64,000 nucleotides of DNA from Listeria kieliensis (GCF_003369925.1 NZ_LARY01000002.1:868001-932000), one strand, 5' to 3'. Positions 36,563 through 47,499 are shown, counted from the first letter of the stretch. Program-made: numbers and translations. The notes: generated by a model not told the origin, from the letters alone.

Positions 36563-36868
36563 TTAGTTTGATTGTTGATCGAGTTGTTTTGCTTTTTTGT
36601 GCCATCCCATGATCTTTCGGATTAGCCAAAAAACATAGATGAAAGCAATGATATACATCAGATAACCCATTCCTGCAGTGATAATTGCTTGCGTGTTACT
36701 AATTTTCGCTGCGGGACTCGCAGACATTAGCGGATAGATGAAAAAAATGACCATGCGCTGCGGTTGTAGCCTTAAAATAGCTTCTGTAATTGATGTGACA
36801 AAAGAAGGCAAAATCATCGCTGAACAAGCGATTCCCACAATATGCCAAATAATTTGTAGTATTTTCAC
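36563..36868 (-). CDS. Small membrane protein downstream of noc
   Basis: A 101-residue protein with three membrane helices (about 5-22, 38-56, 62-88) and a basic C-terminal tail (RKIMGWHKKAKQ). It starts with GTG, with GAGGGG 8 nt upstream, 14 nt after the noc stop, so it is co-transcribed with noc. No family recognised. The pairing with a membrane-tethered nucleoid-occlusion protein is notable but may be coincidental. Confidence 0.65.
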   Translation of the reverse strand: MKILQIIWHIVGIACSAMILPSFVTSITEAILRLQPQRMVIFFIYPLMSASPAAKISNTQAIITAGMGYLMYIIAFIYVFWLIRKIMGWHKKAKQLDQQSN

Positions 36869-36882
36869 GTTCGATTCCCCTC

Positions 36883-37746
36883 TTACTTTTTATTTTTAGG
36901 AATTTGAATGGTGATTTCGAAAAATTCATCCGATTCCTGTTCATTGATGTTCAAATCCATTCCGCCTTTTTGCACCATCGAAACGGATTCTTTAATTGTA
37001 TTTAAAGCAATTCGCGCATCTTTACTCACCAGCCGCAACTTTGCCTTTTTCTTTGGTTTTTCATCTTTTTTCATCAAAAGCTCTCGAATTAGTTCATCCG
37101 TTTGCTTAACGCTCAAATGATTGTCTCGAATTTTATCTAAAACTTTCAGCTGTTCTTCTTCACTTTCGAGAGCTAACAAAGACCGTGCATGGCGCTCAGA
37201 AATTTCTTTTGCAAGAACAGATTCTTGGATTCCCTTGGGCAACTTGAGTAAACGCAGCTTATTCGCAACAGCAGATTGACTTTTCCCAACTTGTTTCGCT
37301 AGTGCTTCTTGCGTCACACCATTCATCTCAAGCAAACTTTGATAAGCCACAGCCTCTTCAATCGGCGTAAGCTGTTCTCTCTGCAAGTTTTCAATCAACG
37401 CGAGCGCCGCCGACTCATCATCCGTAAATTCTTGAACGATCGCCGGAATAGTTTCCATTTCCAAATGAACAGCCGCACGATAACGTCTTTCCCCAGCAAT
37501 GATTTCATAACGAGTTTCTTCGCTGTTTTCCTCGATTTCACGGAGAACAATCGGCTGAATCAAGCCATGAATTTTGATCGTTTCAGCAAGTTCTTCAATT
37601 TTTTCTTGATCAAATACCGTTCTCGGTTGAAATTGATTGGGCATAATTTGATTTAACGGAATTTCTTCAACTCGTTGCGTTAAATCTTGCTCGACCAACT
37701 CGTCCGCTTTGTTTTTATCTTTTTTCCCAAAAAGTGAAAAAGCCAT
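36883..37746 (-). CDS. noc: Nucleoid occlusion protein Noc
   Basis: A 287-residue ParB paralogue. It begins [12 protein letters not shown], an amphipathic basic stretch matching the membrane-binding N-terminus of Noc. It then has [12 protein letters not shown] and [11 protein letters not shown] for CTP binding and a helix-turn-helix ([20 protein letters not shown]) different from ParB's. It binds ATTTCCCGGGAAAT sites and blocks division over the chromosome. Its position upstream of parA and downstream of rsmG is the standard Firmicute order. Confidence 0.95.
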   Translation of the reverse strand: MAFSLFGKKDKNKADELVEQDLTQRVEEIPLNQIMPNQFQPRTVFDQEKIEELAETIKIHGLIQPIVLREIEENSEETRYEIIAGERRYRAAVHLEMETIPAIVQEFTDDESAALALIENLQREQLTPIEEAVAYQSLLEMNGVTQEALAKQVGKSQSAVANKLRLLKLPKGIQESVLAKEISERHARSLLALESEEEQLKVLDKIRDNHLSVKQTDELIRELLMKKDEKPKKKAKLRLVSKDARIALNTIKESVSMVQKGGMDLNINEQESDEFFEITIQIPKNKK

Positions 37747-37828
37747 GGAGTATCGTCCCTTCTCAGTTTATCTCACAATAAAGTTTGTACTCTTCTTTTC
37801 ATTTTAGCAGAAATAGCCAGGAAAAACA

Positions 37829-38545
37829 TTACTCAATCGGTTGTTTATTTGGAAGTCCTGCTTTACGAGGATATTTTTTCGGTGTTTCTTTCGCTTTTTT
37901 AATCACATAAATATTTCGTTCGCTGTTTTCAGCAGGAAGTTGAAAAGCAAAATGCTCCGTCACCTTCCCACCTAAAACTGCAATGGCTTTTTTAGCTGTT
38001 TCAAGCTCCTGCTCGGCTTGTTGCGCTTTCATCGCTAAAAATACACCATCTTTTTTAACGAGCGGCAAACAAAGCTCAGCCAGCACGCTCATTCTAGCAA
38101 CAGCGCGAGCGGTTACTAAAGAAAATTGTTCGCGGTGCGCTTTATTTTGACCAAAGCTCTCTGCTCGATCATGATAAAAATGAACATTTGTAAGTCCTAA
38201 CTCATCCGCTAAATGATTTAAAAACGTGATCCGTTTGTTTAGAGAATCCACAATGCTAACTTCTAGATGTGGAAAACAAATTTTCAGCGGCAAACTCGGA
38301 AAGCCAGCGCCCGCTCCTACATCACAAACCGTATTAAAATCATTAAACGACACATAAAAAGCTGCAGAAATCGAATCGTAGAAGTGCTTCAAATAGACTT
38401 CCTCTTTATCCGTAATTGCCGTTAAATTCATTTTTTCGTTCCATTCGACAAGCAATTCATAATACCGTTCAAATTGCTGCATTTGCGTTTCCGTTAGCAG
38501 GATTCCCGCTTCAGCAAGTTTCGCCTGAAATTGTTCTGGATTCAC
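37829..38545 (-). CDS. rsmG: 16S rRNA m7G527 methyltransferase RsmG
   Basis: A 238-residue SAM-dependent methyltransferase (GidB). It has YDSISAAFY, the SAM-binding loop [15 protein letters not shown], and [16 protein letters not shown]. It methylates G527 of 16S rRNA. Start is GTG. It is 9 nt downstream of mnmG and probably in one operon with mnmE and mnmG. Confidence 0.95.
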   Translation of the reverse strand: MNPEQFQAKLAEAGILLTETQMQQFERYYELLVEWNEKMNLTAITDKEEVYLKHFYDSISAAFYVSFNDFNTVCDVGAGAGFPSLPLKICFPHLEVSIVDSLNKRITFLNHLADELGLTNVHFYHDRAESFGQNKAHREQFSLVTARAVARMSVLAELCLPLVKKDGVFLAMKAQQAEQELETAKKAIAVLGGKVTEHFAFQLPAENSERNIYVIKKAKETPKKYPRKAGLPNKQPIE

Positions 38546-38554
38546 GTTTTTCCC

Positions 38555-40441
38555 TCACTTTACTTTTGCAATTTTTCCTTGTTCAATATAAACCAATAAA
38601 ATGGAAATATCCGCTGGGTTAACACCGCTAATTCGGCTTGCTTGTGCGATCGATAGCGGTTCGATTTTCTTAAGTTTTTCAACAGCTTCCGTTGCCAAAC
38701 CAAAAATCGCATCGTAATCAATATTTTCCGGAATTTTTTTATCTTCCATTCGCTTCATTTTTTCAACTTGTAAATAAGCTTTTTCGATGTAGCCTTCATA
38801 TTTAATTTGAATTTCCACTTGTTCTGCCACATCCCAAGACACAGATGTTTCACGTGGAACAATTTCTATGATTTTATCATACGTCATTTCTGGTCTACGT
38901 AAGAAGTCCGCCGCCAAGACACCATCTTTAAGTTCAGCCGAGCCTAATTCACGAAGCATTGCTTGCACTTGTTCTGTTGGCTTGATTCTCGTTGTTTCTA
39001 GGCGATGTTTTTCTTCTTCTACCGCCGCTTTTTTCGCTTGGAACCGCGCATAACGTTCATCGCTGATCAGTCCGATTTCATGACCAAGTTCAGTCAACCG
39101 CAAATCCGCATTATCATGGCGCAAGAGGAGGCGGTATTCAGCCCGCGAAGTTAAAAGGCGATAAGGTTCTTCCGTGCCTTTCGTTACGAGGTCATCAATG
39201 AGCACGCCAATATAAGCTTGGTCGCGACCCAAAATGACAGGCTCCTTCTCTTGAATCTTGCGGCAAGCATTAATACCGGCCATTAAACCTTGTCCAGCTG
39301 CTTCCTCGTAACCGCTTGTTCCGTTAATTTGTCCAGCAGTAAAGAGTCCTGGAACTAATTTGGTTTCAAGAGACGGCCAAAGTTGATCTGGCATCACCGC
39401 ATCATACTCAATTGCATAGCCAACTCGCATCATTTCAACATTTTCAAGACCAGGAATCGTCCGAAGCATTTTTTCTTGCACATCTTCAGGTAGGCTCGTA
39501 GAAAGACCTTGCACATAAACTTCTTCCGTGTTGCGACCTTCAGGTTCCAAGAAAATTTGGTGCCGCGGTTTATCACTGAAGCGAACAATTTTATCTTCGA
39601 TAGACGGGCAATAACGCGCGCCTGTTCCTTTTTTCGTCGCTGTAAACATCGGCGAGCGCGACAAGTTAGCATGAATAATTTCATGTGTGTGCTCATTCGT
39701 ATAAGTTAACCAACATGGCAGTTGGCTAAGTAGCATTTCAGTCGTTTCATAGCTAAACGCACGCGGATTTTCATCCCCTGGTTGAATCTCCGTTTCATCA
39801 TAATTAATGGAACTAGATTTGACACGTGGCGGTGTCCCCGTTTTAAAGCGACGCAAAATAAAGCCCAATTCTTCCAAGTGCTCTGACAGTTTAACTGATG
39901 GTTGTTGATTGTTTGGACCGCTTGAATAACGCAAGTCTCCAACAATAATTTCACCACGAGAAAATGTTCCTGTCGTTAAAACAACAGCATCCGCTGTGTA
40001 TTTCGCACCACTATTTGTAATCACGCCGCGACAGATACCATCTTCTATGACTAGACGGTCAACTAAGCCTTGTTTAAGCGTAATATTTTCTTCTTTTTCA
40101 ATCGTATGTTTCATTTCATGCTGATAGTCCCATTTATCCGATTGTGCACGTAAAGCACGTACGGCAGGTCCTTTACCAGTATTCAACATTCGCATTTGCA
40201 CATACGTTTTATCTGTATTTCGTCCCATTTCGCCGCCGAGCGCATCAATTTCACGCACAACAACACCTTTTGCTGGGCCGCCAACTGACGGGTTGCAAGG
40301 CATGAATGCGACCATATCTAAATTGATCGTTAACATAAGTGTCTTCGCACCCATCCGGCCGCTTGCAAGACCTGCTTCAACGCCCGCATGGCCAGCACCT
40401 ACAACGATCACATCATAATGACCAGCTTCATAAATTTGCAT
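38555..40441 (-). CDS. mnmG: tRNA uridine 5-carboxymethylaminomethyl modification enzyme MnmG
   Basis: A 628-residue FAD enzyme (GidA). It opens with [18 protein letters not shown] (FAD binding) and has [11 protein letters not shown] and the active-site TGTPPRV and [16 protein letters not shown] motifs. With MnmE it modifies U34 of several tRNAs. A consensus parS lies in the coding sequence at 38846-38861. Confidence 0.96.
   Translation of the reverse strand: MQIYEAGHYDVIVVGAGHAGVEAGLASGRMGAKTLMLTINLDMVAFMPCNPSVGGPAKGVVVREIDALGGEMGRNTDKTYVQMRMLNTGKGPAVRALRAQSDKWDYQHEMKHTIEKEENITLKQGLVDRLVIEDGICRGVITNSGAKYTADAVVLTTGTFSRGEIIVGDLRYSSGPNNQQPSVKLSEHLEELGFILRRFKTGTPPRVKSSSINYDETEIQPGDENPRAFSYETTEMLLSQLPCWLTYTNEHTHEIIHANLSRSPMFTATKKGTGARYCPSIEDKIVRFSDKPRHQIFLEPEGRNTEEVYVQGLSTSLPEDVQEKMLRTIPGLENVEMMRVGYAIEYDAVMPDQLWPSLETKLVPGLFTAGQINGTSGYEEAAGQGLMAGINACRKIQEKEPVILGRDQAYIGVLIDDLVTKGTEEPYRLLTSRAEYRLLLRHDNADLRLTELGHEIGLISDERYARFQAKKAAVEEEKHRLETTRIKPTEQVQAMLRELGSAELKDGVLAADFLRRPEMTYDKIIEIVPRETSVSWDVAEQVEIQIKYEGYIEKAYLQVEKMKRMEDKKIPENIDYDAIFGLATEAVEKLKKIEPLSIAQASRISGVNPADISILLVYIEQGKIAKVK
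38846..38861. other. parS: parS site inside mnmG
   Basis: The minus strand reads TGTTCCACGTGAAACA, which fits the degenerate consensus TGTTNCACGTGAAACA fully. It lies inside the mnmG coding sequence. Confidence 0.8.
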
Positions 40442-40459
40442 TTTTTCCTTCCATCTCCT

Positions 40460-41833
40460 TTATTTACCTAGACAAAACTGATTAAATAGTTGATCTAAGA
40501 GTTCATCCTGAACAGAATCCCCCGTAATTTCACCGAGTAAATCCCATGCTCTTGTCATATCGATTTGCACAATATCGACTGGCATTCCAGCTTCAACACC
40601 TTCAATTACCGCATCGAGCGCACTCGCAGCTTGATGAAGAAGCGCAATATGCCGCGTATTCGAAACATAAGTTGCATCCCCTGCATCAATTTCCCCAGTA
40701 AAGAACAACTTTTTAATCGCTTCTTCAAGTTCTATGATGCCACCATCCGTGAGCATCGACGTCTCTACAACAGGATTAGTGCCCGCAAGCGCCTGAACCT
40801 GAGCAATATCTATTTCTCGCTTTAAGTCCGTTTTATTCAACACTACAACATAGCGATGATTTTGCGCCGCTTCAAACAGCGCTCGATCTTCCTCTGTCAG
40901 TGGTTCATTTTGATTTAATACAAGTAAAATAAAATCTGCATCCTGTAGCGCTTTTCTTGATCTTTCTACCCCGATTTTTTCAACAATATCTTCCGTTTCG
41001 CGAATACCAGCCGTATCAATCAAACGAAGCGGTACCCCGCGCACATTGACATATTCCTCAATGATATCACGCGTCGTCCCCGCAATATCCGTCACGATCG
41101 CTTTTTCTTCTTGAATAAGCTGATTAAGCAGTGAAGACTTCCCTACATTCGGTCGGCCAATTATGGCTGTAGCGAGCCCATCCCGTAAGATTTTCCCCTG
41201 CTGAGCCGTTTCAAGCAGCTGTGCAACAGATGCCTTTACAAGAAGCGTTTTTTCAACGAGCATCTTCTGCGTCATTTCCTCAACATCGTCGTATTCTGGG
41301 TAATCAATATTAACCTCAACTTGCGCGAGCGCGTCCAAAATCTCCTGCCGCAAATTCCGAATTAACCGCGACAAATTGCCGTCCATTTGCGCGAGCGCAA
41401 CCCCCATCGCCCGGTCCGTTTTCGCACGAATCAAGTCCATGACCGCTTCTGCCTGTGACAAGTCAATTCTTCCGTTTAAAAAGGCGCGCTTAGTGAATTC
41501 TCCAGGTTCAGCAAGCCGGGCGCCACTTCTTAATAGCAATTGTAAAACCCGGTTAACTGCAACAATTCCGCCGTGACAATTAATCTCAACGACGTCTTCT
41601 CTCGTAAACGTTCGTGGTGCTCGCATCACAGAAGTCATAACCTCTTCGATTGCTTCACCATTTTCCTTTATATGTCCATAATGGATCGTGTGACTATCCG
41701 CGTCCGCCAAGCGATTTTTGGCATAAAAAATACGATCCGCTATCTGAATCGCTTCATCGCCGCTTAATCGAATAATAGCAATGGCTCCTTCGCCGGGCGG
41801 TGTTGAGATAGCAGCAATAGTATCCAAATCCAT
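40460..41833 (-). CDS. mnmE: tRNA modification GTPase MnmE
   Basis: A 457-residue protein with an N-terminal folate-binding domain ([19 protein letters not shown]). A Ras-like G domain is inserted in a helical domain ([34 protein letters not shown]). The C-terminus is QFCLGK, the conserved CxGK motif. It partners with MnmG. It is the first gene of the mnmE-mnmG-rsmG unit, and its upstream region holds a cluster of DnaA boxes. Confidence 0.96.
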   Translation of the reverse strand: MDLDTIAAISTPPGEGAIAIIRLSGDEAIQIADRIFYAKNRLADADSHTIHYGHIKENGEAIEEVMTSVMRAPRTFTREDVVEINCHGGIVAVNRVLQLLLRSGARLAEPGEFTKRAFLNGRIDLSQAEAVMDLIRAKTDRAMGVALAQMDGNLSRLIRNLRQEILDALAQVEVNIDYPEYDDVEEMTQKMLVEKTLLVKASVAQLLETAQQGKILRDGLATAIIGRPNVGKSSLLNQLIQEEKAIVTDIAGTTRDIIEEYVNVRGVPLRLIDTAGIRETEDIVEKIGVERSRKALQDADFILLVLNQNEPLTEEDRALFEAAQNHRYVVVLNKTDLKREIDIAQVQALAGTNPVVETSMLTDGGIIELEEAIKKLFFTGEIDAGDATYVSNTRHIALLHQAASALDAVIEGVEAGMPVDIVQIDMTRAWDLLGEITGDSVQDELLDQLFNQFCLGK

Positions 41834-41961
41834 TCTTCTCCCACCTTTCTTCTATAAGCCAAATAAGCTCGGGCTAAAAGTGTCCGAATAAATTCCTTGC
41901 GACTACACAACCATTCACTCTGCTTTGACCAAAGCTCAAGTCATTCATCAGCATTATTTAA

Positions 41962-42033
41962 TTATCCACAATTGATATGTTCTATTTTAACTTATTCACA
42001 TGTGGATAACAACCGTTTTTTATTTTATCCACA
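41962..42033. other. Cluster of four DnaA boxes upstream of mnmE
   Basis: Three exact TTATCCACA boxes (41962-41970 plus; 42001-42009 minus; 42025-42033 plus) and one single-mismatch TTATTCACA (41992-42000) lie within 72 bp. The middle two abut as an inverted pair. The segment is AT-rich and covers the likely mnmE promoter area and the end of the DUF1015 transcript. Confidence 0.85.
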
Positions 42034-42036
42034 AAA

Positions 42037-42065
42037 AAAGTACGCCTCTTCTTCCGAGGCGCACC
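42037..42065 (-). terminator. Terminator of the DUF1015 gene
   Basis: Stem GTGCGCCTC / GAGGCGTAC (minus strand) followed by TTTTTTTGT, just after the DUF1015 stop. It lies beside the DnaA boxes. Confidence 0.8.
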
Positions 42066-42068
42066 TTC

Positions 42069-43310
42069 TCATTTTGTTTCCAATTGATGAACAAACAAGC
42101 CACTCAAAAGCTTCGGCTCAAACCAAGTCGATTTAGGCGGCATAATTTGATTGGCATCCGCAACCCCGAGCAAATCTTCCATTTGCGGTGGATACATCGC
42201 AAACGCCACATTAAATTTCCCACTATCCACAAGCGTCTTTAACTCGGCCAGTCCGCGAATGCCACCTACAAAATCAATTCGATCATCCCGGCGCACATCC
42301 TCGATTCCAAATATCGGCGCGAGCACCTGATCCTGAAGGATGGACACATCAAGGCCACCAATCACATCATTCGGGATAACCTCTTGTTTCGCTTTAAGGC
42401 CATACCAAGCTCCATCCAGATACATCCCAAATTGATGCTTCTCTTGCGGCTTGAATGCCTCCTGCTGCGCTGGCGTCACATCAAATGCAACCTTCACTTT
42501 TGCTAGGAAATCATCTGGAAGCGGCGCCCGAACCACGCGGTTGTAGTCCAAAATAGAAAGCTCCTCTGCCGGAAATAGCACCGAAAGGAAAAAATTAAAT
42601 TCCTCATCCTGAGAAGCATCCGGATGGATCTCCCGGCGCTTCAAGCCCACTTTGACGGCTGATTCCGTGCGGTGATGCCCATCGGCAATATAAAGTGCTG
42701 GCACGGCTTCAAAAGTCTGACCAATTTGCTCCGCTAAGTCTGCATCCAGAATTTGCCACGCGCGATGCTGCACATCATAAAAACTCGCAAAATCATATAA
42801 TGGCTCATTTTGATTGGCATAGCGATGTAGCGCTTCAGTCAAATTGGGTTTGCCCCGATAAGTAAGAAAAATGGGACTTGTATTCGCATCGCAAGCATCA
42901 ATATGGCGAATTCGGTCGAGTTCTTTTTCTTCACGGGTAAACTCATGCTTCTTGATGATCCCATCCGCGTAATCCTGTATCGACGTCACGGCTGCTAGGC
43001 CAAGTTGGGACTTGCCGCCAACTGTTAATTCATACAAATAGTAAGAATCCTGCTCCTCCTTTTCTAGCCAACCACTTTTTAAAAAAGTTTTGAGGTTTTC
43101 ATTTGCTTTTTGATAGACTTCATCGGCGTATGGCGAAAGGTTTTCATCCAAATCAATTTCTGCTTTGTCGATATGCAAGAAGGAGTAAGGATTTCCCTTG
43201 CCGAGTTCTCGCGCTTCTTCGCTATTTAAAACATCATAGGGAAGCGATGCGACTTGGTCCGCCAAATCTTGCCTGGGTCGAACGGCTTTAAATGGTCTCA
43301 CTTTTACCAA
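42069..43310 (-). CDS. DUF1015 family protein
   Basis: A 413-residue protein. It starts VKVRPFKAVRPRQDLA, then VASLPYDVLNSEEARELG, and contains YIADGHHRTESAV, the DUF1015 hallmark. The start is TTG (complement 43308-43310), decided by AAAGGAGG 7 nt upstream; the longer frame would overlap serA. It is third in the serC-serA-DUF1015 order, a frequent association, and a role linked to serine metabolism has been suggested from context. Biochemical activity is not known to me. Confidence 0.88.
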   Translation of the reverse strand: MVKVRPFKAVRPRQDLADQVASLPYDVLNSEEARELGKGNPYSFLHIDKAEIDLDENLSPYADEVYQKANENLKTFLKSGWLEKEEQDSYYLYELTVGGKSQLGLAAVTSIQDYADGIIKKHEFTREEKELDRIRHIDACDANTSPIFLTYRGKPNLTEALHRYANQNEPLYDFASFYDVQHRAWQILDADLAEQIGQTFEAVPALYIADGHHRTESAVKVGLKRREIHPDASQDEEFNFFLSVLFPAEELSILDYNRVVRAPLPDDFLAKVKVAFDVTPAQQEAFKPQEKHQFGMYLDGAWYGLKAKQEVIPNDVIGGLDVSILQDQVLAPIFGIEDVRRDDRIDFVGGIRGLAELKTLVDSGKFNVAFAMYPPQMEDLLGVADANQIMPPKSTWFEPKLLSGLFVHQLETK

Positions 43311-43336
43311 CTTTCTTCCTCCTTTATCATGTTGAT

Positions 43337-43350
43337 ATTTCCCGGGAAAT
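43337..43350. other. Noc-binding site
   Basis: ATTTCCCGGGAAAT, a perfect match to the Noc consensus, in the 43-nt gap between the serA stop and the DUF1015 start. Confidence 0.85.
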
Positions 43351-43353
43351 AGT

Positions 43354-44541
43354 TCAGGAAACGGTGACTCCGATTGGTTCAATGACTCGAACGCGAAGTA
43401 CTCCTTCAATTTTCTCTAAGTCTTCTTTGATTCGTTCCAAATTCACGGCTTCATTTTGTTCTAAATCGAGCAGCGTATACGCATAGCCTTCGCGGCTTCG
43501 GTTTGTAAGATCGAGAATGTTGATTTGATGGCTCGCGACAATCGTTGAGACTTGTCCTACCATGTTGGGAATATTGTGGTGGCAAACGCCGATTCGCGGA
43601 TGGCCATTGTAAGGCATTTCCACATTTGGATAGTTCACCGAGTTTTTGATGCTGCCCGTTTCGAGATATGATTGTAGTTCTCGCGCCGCCATGATGGAGC
43701 AATTGATTTCTGCTTCAGCGGTTGAAGCGCCTAGATGCGGCAATACGCGGACGTGTTCATTTTCAAGCAGCGCGTTTGTAGCAAAATCTGTCAAATAAAG
43801 ACGCAATCTCTGGTGATCCAAGGCATCCAAAATTGCCGTTTCATCCACTAATTCCCCTCGAGAAAAATTCAATAATACTGCATCTGAACGAAGCAGCATC
43901 AACGTTTCTGCATTAAACATTTGGTTTGTGTTTTCTCGAAGCGGAACATGAACGCTGATGTAATCGCACGTTGTTAAAATTTCTTCGAGTTCCGTCGCGC
44001 GCTTCACTTCTCGCGAAATCTTCCAAGCGGTATCCACGGATATGTAAGGGTCAAAACCCATTACTTCCATTCCAAGAGCAGCCGCGTCATTCGCAACAAG
44101 CGCACCAATTGATCCAAGCCCAATGATCCCCAGTTTCTTGCCAGCTAATTCGGTTCCAGAAAATGCTTTTTTTCCTGCCTCCACTTTTGCAGCCAAGTTT
44201 TCACCTTCGAGTTCGCGAACCCACGTGCAGCCTTCAATGATCGGGCGAGCTGCCATGAACAAACTTGCAAGCACTAGCTCTTTCACGGCATTGGCGTTTG
44301 CTCCTGGCGTATTAAATACGACGATGCCTTGCTCCGAACAGCGTTCAAGCGGGATGTTATTCACGCCAGCTCCTGCTCGCGCTATGGCTTTTAATGAACT
44401 CGGAAACTCAAAATCATGCAAACTATAACTGCGTAGCAATAAACCATCTGGATCGACATTTTGATCCACACTGTACTTCTCGTGATGGAAGGTTGCAAGT
44501 CCTTCTTCTGCAATGGCGTTTAGCGTTTCAATCTTAAACAT
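43354..44541 (-). CDS. serA: D-3-phosphoglycerate dehydrogenase
   Basis: A 395-residue D-isomer-specific 2-hydroxyacid dehydrogenase, with the NAD-binding [20 protein letters not shown], catalytic Arg/Glu/His positions ([19 protein letters not shown]) and a C-terminal ACT domain (about 325-395). It commits 3-phosphoglycerate to serine synthesis. ATG 44541 has GGGGG 8 nt upstream and overlaps the serC stop by 8 nt. No serB is adjacent. Confidence 0.95.
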   Translation of the reverse strand: MFKIETLNAIAEEGLATFHHEKYSVDQNVDPDGLLLRSYSLHDFEFPSSLKAIARAGAGVNNIPLERCSEQGIVVFNTPGANANAVKELVLASLFMAARPIIEGCTWVRELEGENLAAKVEAGKKAFSGTELAGKKLGIIGLGSIGALVANDAAALGMEVMGFDPYISVDTAWKISREVKRATELEEILTTCDYISVHVPLRENTNQMFNAETLMLLRSDAVLLNFSRGELVDETAILDALDHQRLRLYLTDFATNALLENEHVRVLPHLGASTAEAEINCSIMAARELQSYLETGSIKNSVNYPNVEMPYNGHPRIGVCHHNIPNMVGQVSTIVASHQINILDLTNRSREGYAYTLLDLEQNEAVNLERIKEDLEKIEGVLRVRVIEPIGVTVS

Positions 44542-45619
44542 AAATTTTTCCCCCTTTATATTTAACAGCGAAACCCTCCATAAAATGAACAAATTCTTCG
44601 ACGCCAAGAATTGGGAAGGCATTGTATAAACTAGCTCGCATACCGCCGACCGAGCGATGCCCCTTCAAATTGATGAAGCCTTGTCTCTCCGCTTCTTGCA
44701 AAAAGAGTTGGTCTAGTTGTTCGTTACCGGTTTGAAAAGGAATGTTCGTGAGCGAACGGAATGCGGGTTCTACGGAAGAACTAAACATCTCGGACTGATC
44801 TAAGTAAGCATACAAAAGGGCGGCTTTTTCGTGGTTTCGTCGTTCCATTTCAGCCACGCCGCCCTCTTTTTTAATCCATTCTAAAACAAGCTTTGCCACA
44901 TAAATAGCAAAGGTTGGTGGTGTATTATAAAGCGAATCATTTTTCGCTTGTACGGCATAATCGAGCATTGCAGGCAAGTCAGGCACTTGGCCGATCAAAT
45001 CTTCCCGCACAATCACTATCGTAAGTCCTGCTGGGCCAATGTTTTTTTGCGCTCCCGCATAAATCAATCCAAAATCTTCGACTCGGTAATCGTTTGATAA
45101 GATGTTAGAAGACATATCCGCGACAAGTGGGATTTTAGTTTGCGGAATATCGAAGTAAGCTGTCCCTTCGATGGTATTATTCGTTGTGATATGTATGTAA
45201 GATGCGTCTTGTGGCGCTTCTGGGATTTCTGGAATGTAATGAAAATTGCGATCCTCGGAAGAAGCAATAACAATGGGTTCTGCGACTTTTTTTGCTTCTT
45301 GGATGGCTTTTTTTGACCAAGAGCCAGTGTTTACAAATGCAGCTTTTTGATGGAGCGCTAGATTAAGTGGGACCATCGTGAACTGTAAGCTTGCTCCACC
45401 TTGCAGAAATAAGACTTTATAGTGATCTGGGATGCCCATTAATTCGCGAAGTAACTTTTCCGCTTCACGAATAATTTCTTCGAACAGCGTCGATCTATGG
45501 CTGAGTTCCATGACTGACATTCCCGATCCTTGATAAGAAAGCATTTCTTCTTGTACTTGTTTTAAAACAGGTTGTGGTAACACAGCTGGACCCGCTGAAA
45601 AATTATAGACTTGTTTCAT
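44534..45619 (-). CDS. serC: Phosphoserine aminotransferase
   Basis: A 361-residue PLP enzyme of expected length. It has [11 protein letters not shown] at the N-terminus, [28 protein letters not shown], and [13 protein letters not shown] with the PLP-binding Lys. It is the first gene of serC-serA-DUF1015. The upstream Met codons in the open frame lack a ribosome site; AGCGGGGA precedes the chosen ATG. Confidence 0.95.
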   Translation of the reverse strand: MKQVYNFSAGPAVLPQPVLKQVQEEMLSYQGSGMSVMELSHRSTLFEEIIREAEKLLRELMGIPDHYKVLFLQGGASLQFTMVPLNLALHQKAAFVNTGSWSKKAIQEAKKVAEPIVIASSEDRNFHYIPEIPEAPQDASYIHITTNNTIEGTAYFDIPQTKIPLVADMSSNILSNDYRVEDFGLIYAGAQKNIGPAGLTIVIVREDLIGQVPDLPAMLDYAVQAKNDSLYNTPPTFAIYVAKLVLEWIKKEGGVAEMERRNHEKAALLYAYLDQSEMFSSSVEPAFRSLTNIPFQTGNEQLDQLFLQEAERQGFINLKGHRSVGGMRASLYNAFPILGVEEFVHFMEGFAVKYKGGKIYV

Positions 45620-45767
45620 TCCCCGCTCGCTCCCATCCATTCTTATTTGGTAAACTAACATTTTTCACTTGTGCATCAAGACACAATTTTTAGAATAAAT
45701 AAAAAATCACATGCTTTTCGTATATTATAACAGATGCCGCTTAAATTTAAAGAAAAACCCTTCATAA

Positions 45768-45800
45768 AAAAACAAGTCCCTCTATGGAAAAGGCACTTGC
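45768..45800 (-). terminator. Terminator of the MFS gene
   Basis: An imperfect stem AGCAAGTGCC / GGGACTTGTT followed by TTTTTTTAT on the minus strand, near the MFS stop. Confidence 0.8.
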
Positions 45801-45807
45801 TCATTAA

Positions 45808-46947
45808 TTATTTAGTTTTTCTAAATGCGAAAAAGTAAATTACAAGAAAAACAAGTAGCGCTAAAATAGCAGAACGATACATGATCGCATAGTTGCTATA
45901 AGTAGCGACAATACTAAGCCCAAAGCTTCCGATCGCCATCCCTATATCCATGCCAGATAAAAAGGTTCCGTTTGCGGCTCCTTTATTTTCTGGAGCAGCT
46001 CGGTCCACGGTAAGAGCTTGTAAGGCAGGTTGTGTCATTCCGTACCCTAAACCAAATGCGAGCGCTGCTAGAAATAGCATCCAAGCGCCTGTAGCAAAGG
46101 AAAGCAATAAAATACCTAGCATCATAGCAAAGACACCAGGAACGACGACAACGAAATGACCTTTCGTATCGTATAATCGTCCGGCAAATAGGCGGCTTAA
46201 AAGTATGGTAATCGCTTGTCCTAAAAAATAAATCCATGTGTTTTCGACATGTATTTCTGTGCCGTATACCATCATGAACGTTTGAATCCCACCAAGTGGA
46301 ATAGCCATCAATAAACATAAAAAAGCCGGCAATAGAGCCGTTTTTTCGAAAAGCTTCATTTTTCCGCTTTTTTTTATCTTTTCTTGCTTAATTCGAACTT
46401 GTGAAAGCAGCAAGAACGTCGCAACTAAAATGACTAAGGCAAATGTGATCAATGTGTTGAATGAAAAATAGTTCATAATCAAAATCGCGACAACGGGAGC
46501 AAGCGACATGCCAAGCGCCGTCGTTAATCCGTAAAAACCAATTCCTTCACCCGTTCGATTGGGTGGAACAATTGCCGAAACCCCGGTGGCAATGGAAGTC
46601 GTACTGATTCCCCAGCCAGCTCCTTGAATGAAGCGTACCGCAAGAAGTGCTAACACAACGGTTGAAACATAGAAACTAGCCGTTGTTGCAATCAAAATAA
46701 GAAAGCCAATTAAAATGAGCACCTTAGAACCGAATCGGTCATTCCAACTTCCTGAAATAGAACGCATCAGAAGCGCCACAACGGAGAAAACACCTACCGC
46801 GAGGCTTGCTTCAACTTGGGAACCACCCAGTTTAATAATTTGTGTCGGTAGCGTTGGCATGAACACCATGAAGCCAACATATAGAAAAATACTTCCGATC
46901 AGTAAAAAAACGTAGTCCTTTGTCCATAATTTTGTTTTACTTTCCAA
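45808..46947 (-). CDS. MFS drug-type transporter
   Basis: A 379-residue major facilitator with about 12 helices. It has the loop motif RSISGSWNDRFGSKV after segment 2 and the antiporter-type motif GAGWGISTTSIATG in segment 5. It probably exports a small toxic compound. The start is an apparent TTG behind GAAGGG. It is 11 nt downstream of a marR gene, which likely controls it in response to the substrate. Confidence 0.88.
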   Translation of the reverse strand: MESKTKLWTKDYVFLLIGSIFLYVGFMVFMPTLPTQIIKLGGSQVEASLAVGVFSVVALLMRSISGSWNDRFGSKVLILIGFLILIATTASFYVSTVVLALLAVRFIQGAGWGISTTSIATGVSAIVPPNRTGEGIGFYGLTTALGMSLAPVVAILIMNYFSFNTLITFALVILVATFLLLSQVRIKQEKIKKSGKMKLFEKTALLPAFLCLLMAIPLGGIQTFMMVYGTEIHVENTWIYFLGQAITILLSRLFAGRLYDTKGHFVVVVPGVFAMMLGILLLSFATGAWMLFLAALAFGLGYGMTQPALQALTVDRAAPENKGAANGTFLSGMDIGMAIGSFGLSIVATYSNYAIMYRSAILALLVFLVIYFFAFRKTK

Positions 46948-46958
46948 AAAATCCCTTC

Positions 46959-47381
46959 TTACTCAATATTATTCTCGATTTGGTTTAACAAAGTAGCAAA
47001 AGTTTGCAAATCTTGTTCTGAAAAACCGGCAAACATATTCTTGCAAGCCTCTTCTACAGTTTCCTGCAAAATACGAGTTAGCTCGCTTCCTTTGTCGCTT
47101 AGACTCAACAAAGTTTTTCGTCGATCCACGGCATCTGTTTCACGAATCACCAAATTTTTGCGCTGCAACACGTCGATGATTCGGTTAACCGTCGGCGTAT
47201 CTTTTTCTGAGAGCCCCGCTAATTCTCTTTGCGAAATGGGCGCTTTCTGGTGGATAATGTTTAAGATTGTCCACTGTTCTGGTGTGACTTGCAGATCAGC
47301 TAAATTTCTTGAAAGAAACAAGTGCATTTTTTTCGCGATTTTTGTTGTTTGAAAAGAAAATTCATCAAACTTTTGCCTCAT
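46959..47381 (-). CDS. MarR family transcriptional regulator
   Basis: A 140-residue winged-helix regulator. It contains LQVTPEQWTILNIIHQKAPISQRELAGL, then KDTPTVNRIIDVLQRKNLVIRETDAVDRRK, the MarR recognition helix and wing. It is first in an operon with the MFS gene and probably represses both. A 27-bp palindrome lies just upstream. Confidence 0.92.
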   Translation of the reverse strand: MRQKFDEFSFQTTKIAKKMHLFLSRNLADLQVTPEQWTILNIIHQKAPISQRELAGLSEKDTPTVNRIIDVLQRKNLVIRETDAVDRRKTLLSLSDKGSELTRILQETVEEACKNMFAGFSEQDLQTFATLLNQIENNIE

Positions 47382-47403
47382 TATTTCACCACACCTTTAT
47401 TAA

Positions 47404-47430
47404 TTGTTATGACAATCATTGTCACAACAA
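47404..47430. promoter_or_regulatory. Putative MarR operator
   Basis: A 27-bp interrupted palindrome (TTGTTATGACAAT-C-ATTGTCACAACAA) with only one mismatched pair, located 23 nt upstream of the marR start. Symmetry, size and position fit an autoregulatory MarR operator. Confidence 0.7.
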
Positions 47431-47460
47431 TCATATAACATAATTTAAAAAAAGTCAAAA

Positions 47461-47499
47461 AGCCAGATAACGGCTGGGAATCTGCCGTTATCTAGCTTT
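47461..47499 (-). terminator. Terminator of the YolD-like gene
   Basis: Stem AGATAACGGC / GCCGTTATCT with outer AGC/GCT pairs, overlapping the stop of the YolD-like gene. Confidence 0.85.

Noticed and set aside
41834-42068. The DnaA-box cluster as the replication origin itself
   Set aside because: No dnaA, dnaN, rpmH or rnpA is nearby, and jag at the right edge places the true origin a few kb outside the window.
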